DNA of 17,913 nucleotides. It comes from DATKRB01 sp036501425. GTDB taxonomy: Bacteria; Actinomycetota; Acidimicrobiia; Acidimicrobiales; RAAP-2. The stretch covers positions 1 to 17,913 of the forward strand of contig DASYAI010000042.1 of the NCBI GenBank assembly GCA_036501425.1. The letters are read 5' to 3'. The translations under genes were made by a program, and so were the position numbers. The notes under the pieces were generated by a model. That model had not been told where the DNA came from and ran no database searches. It saw only the letters and a program-made list of their open reading frames with translations. This document shows positions 1 to 6,737 of this stretch, piece by piece. The stretch's first letter is position 1. Each line of letters begins with the position of its first letter.

Positions 1-13
1 CGCGTTCGAGGAC

Positions 14-2176
14 ATGGTCACGCCCCTTTTGACCGAGTTCGCCAGTCACCGGCCCGACGAGGACACCAGCACCATTGTTTCGGCCGCACGCGTTGCCCTG
101 TCGGCCCACGACGGGCAGTTCCGTCGCTCCGGCGAGCCCTACATCACGCACCCGATCGCCGTGGCCACCATCGTGGCCGAGCTCGGGCTGGACGCCCAGA
201 CGGTGGCCGCCGCCCTGCTGCACGACGCGGTGGAGGACACCGGGCTGTCCCTCGAGGCCATCGACCAGACCTTCGGCCCGGTGGTGGCCAAGGTGGTCGA
301 CGGGGTGACCAAGCTGGACCGCCTCCAGTTCGACTCCAAGGAGGCCCAGCAGGCCGCCACCATCCGCAAAATGCTCGTCGCCATGGCCGACGACTGGCGG
401 GTCCTGCTGATAAAGCTGGCCGACCGCCTGCACAACATGCGCACCCTGGCCGTCATGCCCGAATGGAAGCAGCGCCGCACGGCCCAGGAGACCTTTGACG
501 TCTACGCCCCCCTGGCCCACCGCCTGGGTGTGCAGCAGGTGCGCTGGCAACTCGAGGACCTGGCCTTCGCCACCCTGCACCCCAAACGCTACGCCGAAAT
601 TGAGCAGATGGTGGCCGCCCGGGCCCCCCAGCGCGAGGAGTACCTCGAGCGGGTGCTGGTCCACGTCAAGGAACGGCTCGACGACATGGGCGTCGGGGCG
701 GACGTCACCGGCCGGCCGAAGCACCTCTGGAGCATCTACGAGAAGATGGTGGTGCGGGGCAAGGAGTTCGACGACATCCACGACCTGGTGGGGATCCGCG
801 TCGTCGTGGCCTCCGAAAAGGACTGCTGGGCGGCGCTGGGGGCCATCCACGCCATCTGGCCCCCGGTGCAGGGGCGGTTCAAGGACTACATCAACACCCC
901 GAAGTTCAACCTGTACCAGTCGCTGCACACGACGGTGATCGGTCTCGACGGCAAGCCCATCGAGGTTCAGGTCCGCACGGCCGAGATGCACCGCCGGGCC
1001 GAGTACGGGATCGCCGCCCACTGGGGCTACAAGGAGCGGGAGAACGCCTCGTCGGAGATGGCGTGGATGCAGCGCATCGCCGACGTCGACGCCGAGACCA
1101 GCGATCCGGTGGAGTTCCTCGAGGCGCTCAAGCTCGACCTCGAGCAGGACGAGGTCTATGTGTTCACCCCGAAGGGCAAGGTCGTGGCCCTGCCGGCCCA
1201 GTCCCGGCCGGTCGACTTCGCGTACGCCATCCACACCGAGGTAGGCCACCGCTGCATCGGTGCCCGGGTCAACGGCCGGCTGGTCCCCCTCGACACGCAG
1301 CTCCAGTCGGCCGACACGGTGGAGATCTTCACCTCCAAGTCGCCCACCGCCGGCCCGTCGCGTGACTGGCTCAAGATCGTGGCGTCCTCGAGGGCGCGCA
1401 ACAAGATCCGCCAATGGTTCAGCCGCGAGCGCCGCGAGGACGCCATCGAGTCGGGCCGCGAGGACCTGACCCGGGCCCTGCGCCGCGAGGGCCTCCCGCT
1501 CCAGAAGATCCTCGGTTCGAGCGCCCTGCGGGCCGTGGCCGAGTCGATGAACCTGGTCGATCTGGACGCGCTGTACGCCACGATCGGCGAGAACCAGGTC
1601 TCGGCCCAGTCGATCGTCCAGCGCCTGGCCCGCGAGCTGCACGGCGGGGAGCTCGAGCAGCTGCCGACGACGGTCACCCGGCGGGCCCGCGGACCGCGCC
1701 CGGGGCGCCGCTCCACCATCGGGGTGTACGTCGAGGGTCTCGACGACGTGATGGTGCACCTGGCGCGGTGCTGCACGCCGGTCCCGGGCGACCAGATCAT
1801 CGGCTTCGTCACCCAGGGCCGGGGCGTCTCGGTGCACCGGGCCGACTGCTCCAACGCGACGGCGCTCTCCCGCCGGTCCCAGGACCGGCTGATCGAGGTG
1901 GAGTGGGACCGGGGCAACGACGCCATCTTCCTCGCCACCCTCGAGGTGCTGGCGTTCGACCGGGCCCGGCTGCTCGCCGACGTGAGCCGGGTCGTCTCCG
2001 AGCACCACCTCAACATCGTGGCCGCCCGCACGGCGACGACGCCGGACCGGGTGAGCCGCATGGCGTTCGACGTGGAGCTGGCCGACCCCTCGCACCTGCA
2101 CTCGTTGATCGCCTCGCTCAAGCATCTCGACGGCGTGTTCGACGCCTACCGTCAGCTACCTGGCAAGAGGGCGTGA
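14..2176 (+). CDS. relA: Bifunctional (p)ppGpp synthetase/hydrolase (RelA/SpoT family, Rel)
   Basis: Makes and degrades the alarmone (p)ppGpp in the cytoplasm, driving the stringent response at starved ribosomes. An N-terminal HD hydrolase domain is seen, with H70-D71 followed by E74-D75 and 'DRLHNMRT' near 137-144. The synthetase domain carries RFKD at 288-291, YQSLHTT at 301-307 and EVQVRT at 317-322. The RxKD form (not ExDD) is the signature of bifunctional Rel enzymes rather than synthetase-only RelA. Then come a TGS domain (about 380-443), a cysteine region with 'RCCTPVPGD' (585-593) and 'HRADC', and a C-terminal ACT domain (about 638-715). The 720 residues fit the family. The frame is open to the window edge, so an upstream start is possible; ATG 14 gives a normal N-terminus but has a poorly spaced GAGG. 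hisS follows after 7 nt. Confidence 0.96.
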   Translation: MVTPLLTEFASHRPDEDTSTIVSAARVALSAHDGQFRRSGEPYITHPIAVATIVAELGLDAQTVAAALLHDAVEDTGLSLEAIDQTFGPVVAKVVDGVTKLDRLQFDSKEAQQAATIRKMLVAMADDWRVLLIKLADRLHNMRTLAVMPEWKQRRTAQETFDVYAPLAHRLGVQQVRWQLEDLAFATLHPKRYAEIEQMVAARAPQREEYLERVLVHVKERLDDMGVGADVTGRPKHLWSIYEKMVVRGKEFDDIHDLVGIRVVVASEKDCWAALGAIHAIWPPVQGRFKDYINTPKFNLYQSLHTTVIGLDGKPIEVQVRTAEMHRRAEYGIAAHWGYKERENASSEMAWMQRIADVDAETSDPVEFLEALKLDLEQDEVYVFTPKGKVVALPAQSRPVDFAYAIHTEVGHRCIGARVNGRLVPLDTQLQSADTVEIFTSKSPTAGPSRDWLKIVASSRARNKIRQWFSRERREDAIESGREDLTRALRREGLPLQKILGSSALRAVAESMNLVDLDALYATIGENQVSAQSIVQRLARELHGGELEQLPTTVTRRARGPRPGRRSTIGVYVEGLDDVMVHLARCCTPVPGDQIIGFVTQGRGVSVHRADCSNATALSRRSQDRLIEVEWDRGNDAIFLATLEVLAFDRARLLADVSRVVSEHHLNIVAARTATTPDRVSRMAFDVELADPSHLHSLIASLKHLDGVFDAYRQLPGKRA

Positions 2177-2183
2177 GCGGCCG

Positions 2184-3584
2184 TTGACCGACGACGCCAG
2201 CTCGGCGCGCCCTGGCGCCGAGGATCAAGCGCCAGGTGAGCCCGTCCGGGCCCCCACCGGAACCCACGACGTCCTGTGGCCCGAGTCCGCTCGTTGGGAG
2301 GTCTTCGTCGCCACCTTCGCCCGGGCGGTGGAGGCAGCCGGCTACGGCCTCACCCACACCCCCCTGTTCGAGGACGTGCGGGTCTTTCGCCGGGGGATCG
2401 GCGCTTCGAGCGAGGTCGTGGGCAAGGAGATGTACGAGTTCGCCGACCGGGGCGGCCGTGCCCTCGCGCTGCGGCCCGAGGGCACGGCACCGATCGTTCG
2501 CGCCTTCGTCCAGCACCGCCCGCCGCTGCCGTTCAAGGCCTGGTACGTCACCCCGTCCTTCCGCTACGAGCGGCCCCAGGCGGGTCGCTACCGCCAGCAC
2601 CACCAGGTCGGCGTGGAGGCGCTCGGACCCGCCGACGCCGATCTCGACGTCGAGGTGGTCGGACTGGCGGCGGGGTTCTTCGGGTCGCTCGGCCTGCGCC
2701 GCTTCGAGCTGTCCGTCAACTCGATGGGCGACGGCAACTGCCGGCCGGCCTACGTGACGCTGCTGGGCGGCCTGCTCGCCGAGCGCCGCGAGGCGCTGTG
2801 CGACGAGCACCGGGCGCGCCTCGAGCTCAACCCCCTGCGCGTGCTCGACTGCAAGCGACCGGCATGCCGCGCCGCGACCGCCGACGTGCCGGCGCTGGTG
2901 GACCACCTGTGCGAGGACTGTGCCACCCACTTCACGCGCCTCCGCCAGGGCCTCGAGGCCTCGGACATCGCCTACCGGGTCGACCACCGGCTGGTCCGGG
3001 GCTTCGACTACTACACCCGGACCACGTTCGAGTTCGCGGCCGCGTCCCTCGACGCGGCCCAGAACGCCATCGGCGGCGGTGGCCGCTACGACGGGCTGGT
3101 CGAGATGCTGGGCGGGCCGCCGACGCCGGGCATCGGCTTCGGGATCGGCATCGAGCGGGCCCTTCTGGCCTGCGACGCCGAGGGGGCGTTCCACCCCCGC
3201 CCCCCCGCCCTCGACGCGTACGTCGTGGACGTGACCGGCGGCGAGGCGGCGCGCGATCTGACCATCGAGCTGCGGCGCGCCGGCCTGCGGGCCGACCGGT
3301 CCTTCGACGGCCGCTCCATGAAGGCGCAGCTCCGAGCGGCCGACCGTTCGGGTGCCCGGGTGGCCCTGATCGTCGGGAACGACGAGCTCGCCCGCGGCAC
3401 GGTGACCCTGCGGCCGCTGCGCGGGCCGGGCGAGCAACGGTCCGTCGGCCGCCACGAGCTGTGCGCGACCCTTGTTGCCGCCGCCGCGGACCCAGCAGCC
3501 GCGGACCCAGCCGCGGCGGACCGAGCCGCGGCGGACCGAGCCAGCGAAGCGAGCGACGAGGACGACGAGAGGAGCGCGCCGTGA
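2184..3584 (+). CDS. hisS: Histidyl-tRNA synthetase (class II)
   Basis: Charges tRNA-His with histidine using ATP; cytoplasmic homodimer in the known family. Motif 1 lies near 'GTHDV' (26-30), motif 2 covers 'LRPEGTAP' (96-103) and 'FRYERP' (126-131), the HisA signature 'RGFDYY' sits at 272-277, and motif 3 is the glycine-rich 'GIGFGIGIERAL' (316-327). Four cysteines (223, 228, 243, 246) form a C-x4-C and C-x2-C pair that could bind metal, but this is only a pattern. The anticodon-binding domain runs from about 343 to 430. The start is TTG 2184, because no ATG or GTG is in frame before motif 1; an upstream in-frame start overlapping relA is not excluded. The tail after about 430 is a low-complexity Ala/Asp/Pro extension encoded by 15-bp repeats. 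The stop overlaps the aspS start by 4 nt. Confidence 0.96.
   Translation: MTDDASSARPGAEDQAPGEPVRAPTGTHDVLWPESARWEVFVATFARAVEAAGYGLTHTPLFEDVRVFRRGIGASSEVVGKEMYEFADRGGRALALRPEGTAPIVRAFVQHRPPLPFKAWYVTPSFRYERPQAGRYRQHHQVGVEALGPADADLDVEVVGLAAGFFGSLGLRRFELSVNSMGDGNCRPAYVTLLGGLLAERREALCDEHRARLELNPLRVLDCKRPACRAATADVPALVDHLCEDCATHFTRLRQGLEASDIAYRVDHRLVRGFDYYTRTTFEFAAASLDAAQNAIGGGGRYDGLVEMLGGPPTPGIGFGIGIERALLACDAEGAFHPRPPALDAYVVDVTGGEAARDLTIELRRAGLRADRSFDGRSMKAQLRAADRSGARVALIVGNDELARGTVTLRPLRGPGEQRSVGRHELCATLVAAAADPAAADPAAADRAAADRASEASDEDDERSAP
3486..3545 (+). repeat. Four 15-bp tandem repeats inside the 3' end of hisS
   Basis: Four in-frame 15-bp units encode ADPAA, ADPAA, ADRAA and ADRAS. The core is gcggaccnagccgcg with small changes between copies. 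Because the unit is a multiple of three, the repeat lengthens the HisRS tail without breaking the frame. The units lie beyond the conserved anticodon-binding domain. Confidence 0.85.
3570..3574 (+). promoter_or_regulatory. Shine-Dalgarno for aspS
   Basis: AGGAG (within agaggag) ends 6 nt before GTG 3581. This is the strongest ribosome binding site in the left cluster and fixes the aspS start at the GTGA overlap with hisS. Confidence 0.75.
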
Positions 3585-5347
3585 ACCGGGCCGACCGGGA
3601 CGACACCAAGGGAGCGTCGGCCACCTCGTGGCGCTCCAAGCTCTGCGGCGAGGTGGACCTCGCCGACGTCGGCGCCCGCGTCCGGCTCTGCGGCTGGGTG
3701 GCCCGCCGCCGTGACCACGGCGAGCATCTCGCCTTCGTCGACCTGCGCGACCACAGTGGGGTGGTGCAGTGCGTGGTGGACGGATCGGTGGACGTGCGCA
3801 GCGAGTACGTGGTCGCCGTCGAGGGCGTGGTGCGCGAGCGCCCGCCGGGCACGGTGAACCCCAAGCTGGCCACCGGCTCGGTCGAGCTGGGCGACTGCAC
3901 GCTCGAGGTGCTTTCGGCGGCCCAGCCGCCACCTTTCGGGGTGGACGACCGCAGCGAGGCCGACGAGCCCGTGCGGCTGCGTCACCGCTACGTCGACCTG
4001 CGCCGCCCGCGCATGCAGGCCAACCTCCGGCTACGCGCTCGGGTCGTGGGCGCCATCCGGTCGGCCATGGACCGCCAGGGGTTCTGCGAGGTGGAGACCC
4101 CGTTGTTGTGGGCGCCCACCCCCGAGGGCGCCCGGGAGTTCGCCGTGCCGAGCCGCCTGCACCGCGGCTCGTTCTACGTCCTGCCCCAGAGCCCCCAGCT
4201 CGCCAAGCAACTGCTGATGGTCGGCGGGCTCGACCGCTATTACCAGATCGCCCGTTGCCTGCGGGACGAGGACCTCCGGGCCGACCGCCAGTTCGAGTTC
4301 ACCCAGCTCGACATGGAGGCTTCGTTCGTCGACCAGCAGGACGTGATCGGGTTCGTGTCCGAGGCCGTGATGAGCGCGACGGAGATCGCGACCGGGACGA
4401 GGCCCGAGCACGTGGACCGCATGACCTGGGCCGAGGCGATCGACCGCTACGGCACCGACAAGCCCGACCTGCGCTTCGGGATGGAGCTGGTCGACCTCGG
4501 GGCCGTCTTCGCCGCCACCGGCGTCCGGGCCTTCGCCGCACCCTGCGTCAAGGCGATCCGGGTGCCCGACGGGGCCGGCATCGCGCGAACCCGCCTCGAC
4601 GCGCTGACCGACCGGGCCAAGGGGCTCGGGGCGAAGGGGCTGGCGTGGTTCCGGGTAGGGGAGTCGACCGCGCTCGACTCCCCGCTCGACCGGTTCCTGT
4701 CCGAGCCCGAGCGGACCGGGCTGGTCGCCGCCACCGGTGCCGTCCCCGGTGACCTGTTGCTGGTGGTGGCCGACGAGCACCGCACCGCCTGCAGCGTCCT
4801 GGGGGCCCTGCGCACCGAGCTCGGCTCCCCACCGGTCGGCGAGGGTCCGCTGCGCTTCGTCTGGGTGACCGACTTCCCGATGTTCGACGGCGTCGACCCG
4901 GCGGGCAACCCGATCGCCGCCCACCATCCCTTCACCATGCCCAACACCGAGGACTTCGACCTGTTGGAGTCGGACCCGGCAGCGGCCCGCTCGCAGGCCT
5001 ACGACCTCGTCCTCAACGGGTGGGAGCTCGGCTCGGGCAGCGTCCGCATCCACCGGGCCGACATCCAGCAGCGGGTGTTCTCCGCCCTGGGCATCGACGC
5101 CGGGGAAGCCGAGGCCCGCTTCGGGTTCCTGCTCAGCGCATTCCGGTACGGCGCGCCGCCCCACGCCGGGTTCGCGTTCGGCATCGACCGGCTCGTGGCG
5201 GTCTTCGCCGGCGAGGAGAACATCCGCGAGGTCATCGCCTTCCCGAAGACCCAGTCGGGGGCGGACCCCCTGACCGGGGCCCCGGCCCCGCTGGCCGCGT
5301 CCGCCCTGGCCGAGCTGGGAATCCGGGTACCGTCGGCCAGCCCGTGA
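3581..5347 (+). CDS. aspS: Aspartyl-tRNA synthetase (bacterial type, probably non-discriminating)
   Basis: Charges tRNA with aspartate. The 588 residues match the long bacterial form. An OB-fold anticodon domain covers about 20-115, with 'CGWVARRRDHG' at 37-47. The class II core has 'TPEGAREF' (180-187), 'PQSPQL' (202-207) and motif 2 with 'RDED' (228-231). A GAD-type insertion lies in the second half, and motif 3 ends at 'GIDR' (534-537). The histidine at 46, where discriminating enzymes such as E. coli have leucine, matches the non-discriminating enzymes of Mycobacterium and Pseudomonas. This suggests it may also make Asp-tRNA-Asn for GatCAB (inference). The two conserved-looking motifs read 'SPQLAKQ' and 'RQFEF' instead of the usual 'SPQLFKQ' and 'RQPEF'. 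Start GTG 3581 has a strong Shine-Dalgarno and overlaps hisS by GTGA; the stop overlaps rarA in the same way. Confidence 0.97.
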   Translation: MNRADRDDTKGASATSWRSKLCGEVDLADVGARVRLCGWVARRRDHGEHLAFVDLRDHSGVVQCVVDGSVDVRSEYVVAVEGVVRERPPGTVNPKLATGSVELGDCTLEVLSAAQPPPFGVDDRSEADEPVRLRHRYVDLRRPRMQANLRLRARVVGAIRSAMDRQGFCEVETPLLWAPTPEGAREFAVPSRLHRGSFYVLPQSPQLAKQLLMVGGLDRYYQIARCLRDEDLRADRQFEFTQLDMEASFVDQQDVIGFVSEAVMSATEIATGTRPEHVDRMTWAEAIDRYGTDKPDLRFGMELVDLGAVFAATGVRAFAAPCVKAIRVPDGAGIARTRLDALTDRAKGLGAKGLAWFRVGESTALDSPLDRFLSEPERTGLVAATGAVPGDLLLVVADEHRTACSVLGALRTELGSPPVGEGPLRFVWVTDFPMFDGVDPAGNPIAAHHPFTMPNTEDFDLLESDPAAARSQAYDLVLNGWELGSGSVRIHRADIQQRVFSALGIDAGEAEARFGFLLSAFRYGAPPHAGFAFGIDRLVAVFAGEENIREVIAFPKTQSGADPLTGAPAPLAASALAELGIRVPSASP

Positions 5348-6684
5348 GCTCCACCGCCCCCGGCGGGGGGTTGTTCGACGCGGCGGCGACACGGCGGCTG
5401 GCCACCGGCGGCCCGTTGGCCGCCCGCTTGCGCCCGCGATCGCTCGACGAGGTCATCGGCCAGCGGCACCTCGTGGCACCGGGCGCCCCCCTGCGGGTGC
5501 TGGTGGAGCAGGACCAGTTGCGGTCGGTCATCTTGTGGGGACCACCGGGGACCGGCAAGACCACCCTGGCCCGGCTGTTCGCCGCCGCCACGGCGAAGGA
5601 GCTGGTGCCGCTCTCGGCGGTGGCGGCGGGGGTCAAGGACGTCCGCGAGGCGCTCGAGGGGGCGCGCCGCCGACTGGGGGAGCGGGGCCAGGGGACCATC
5701 CTCTTCGTCGACGAGGTCCACCGGTTCAACAAGGCCCAGCAGGACGTGCTGCTCCCGGCGGTCGAGGACGGGCTCGTGGTGCTGGTCGGCGCCACCACCG
5801 AGAACCCCTTCTTCGAGGTCAACCCCCCGCTGCTCAGCCGGACCACCCTGTGGCGGCTCGAGCCCCTGGGCGACGACGACCTGGCCGAGGTGGTCGCCCG
5901 GGGCCTGGCCGCCGAGGAGGCGGCCGCCGAGGAGGCGGCCGTGGCGGCGCTCGTCGCGGTGGCCGACGGCGACGCCCGCTCCCTTCTCACCACCCTCGAG
6001 GTGGCCGTCGCCTTGGCCCGCGCCCGGGCTGGTGCCCAGGGCGCCCCGGCGACCGTCGTCGTCGACGACGTGGCCCGGGCTCGGGACGGCCGGCTCTACC
6101 ATCAAGGCCCCGACGACCACTACGACCAGGTCAGCGCCTTCATCAAGAGCGTGCGCGGCTCGGACCCCGACGCCGGGCTGTACTGGCTGGCCCGCATGCT
6201 CGATGCGGGCGAGGACCCGCGGTTCGTTGCCCGCCGGCTGGTCATCCTGGCGAGCGAGGACGTGGGTCTCGCCGATCCGATGGGACTGGTCGTCGCCAAC
6301 GCCGCCGCCCAGGCGCTCGAGCTGGTGGGCCTGCCCGAGGCCGCCCTCAACCTGGCCGAGGCCACCGTCTACCTGGCCTGCGCGCCCAAGTCCAACGCCG
6401 TGGTGGCCGCGCTCGGACGGGCCCGCCAGGACCTGGCCGGCGGGCCGCAGGCCGCCGTTCCCGCGCACCTGCGCGACTCGCACTACCGGGGTGCGGCGCG
6501 GATCGGCCACGGCGAGGGGTACCGGTACCCCCACGACGACCCCGAGGGCTGGGTGGACCAGCAGTACCGGCCGGCCGACGTCGAGGGACGGGTCTACTTC
6601 GAGCCGACCGGCCGCGGCATGGAGGGGTCACTGGTCGACCAGCTACGGGCGCGCCGCGAGCGCCGGAGGCCCCCCGGACCGTGA
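5344..6684 (+). CDS. rarA: Replication-associated recombination protein RarA (MgsA/WRNIP1-type AAA+ ATPase)
   Basis: AAA+ ATPase of the clamp-loader-like RarA family, which acts at stalled replication forks with SSB. Walker A 'GPPGTGKT' is at 66-73, Walker B 'ILFVDE' at 119-124, and the sensor 1 segment 'GATTENP' at 149-155. The N-terminal 'PRSLDEVIGQ' and the late 'GEGYRYPHDD' stretch are family hallmarks. The 446 residues fit bacterial RarA. A 15-bp in-frame duplication near 5914-5943 gives two AAEEA units in a loop. GTG 5344 overlaps the aspS stop by 4 nt (GTGA) with no clear Shine-Dalgarno, so translation is probably coupled to aspS. The position downstream of aspS and upstream of the alaS block matches other Actinomycetota. 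Confidence 0.95.
   Translation: MSSTAPGGGLFDAAATRRLATGGPLAARLRPRSLDEVIGQRHLVAPGAPLRVLVEQDQLRSVILWGPPGTGKTTLARLFAAATAKELVPLSAVAAGVKDVREALEGARRRLGERGQGTILFVDEVHRFNKAQQDVLLPAVEDGLVVLVGATTENPFFEVNPPLLSRTTLWRLEPLGDDDLAEVVARGLAAEEAAAEEAAVAALVAVADGDARSLLTTLEVAVALARARAGAQGAPATVVVDDVARARDGRLYHQGPDDHYDQVSAFIKSVRGSDPDAGLYWLARMLDAGEDPRFVARRLVILASEDVGLADPMGLVVANAAAQALELVGLPEAALNLAEATVYLACAPKSNAVVAALGRARQDLAGGPQAAVPAHLRDSHYRGAARIGHGEGYRYPHDDPEGWVDQQYRPADVEGRVYFEPTGRGMEGSLVDQLRARRERRRPPGP
6665..6669 (+). promoter_or_regulatory. Possible Shine-Dalgarno for an alternative protease start
   Basis: GGAGG lies 11 nt before GTG 6681, which overlaps the rarA stop as GTGA and is in frame with the protease gene. If used, the protease begins 19 residues earlier than ATG 6738. 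The motif is within rarA codons, so it may be chance. Confidence 0.35.
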
Positions 6685-6737
6685 GCACCCGGCGCCGGCG
6701 GGCGCTGATCCCCGAGGACCCGGGGGGGCGGGGAACG

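Noticed and set aside
2236..2238. GTG at 2236 as a hisS start
   Set aside because: It is in another frame than HisRS; only TTG 2184 is a usable nearby in-frame start.
2118..3932. Long open frame on the - strand opposite hisS (about 600 codons)
   Set aside because: It mirrors a well-supported gene, reads as Arg/Pro/Ala-rich sequence with no domain, and is the usual high-GC antisense artefact. The same applies to other long antisense frames, for example 4031-5392, 4999-6534 and 10898-12433.
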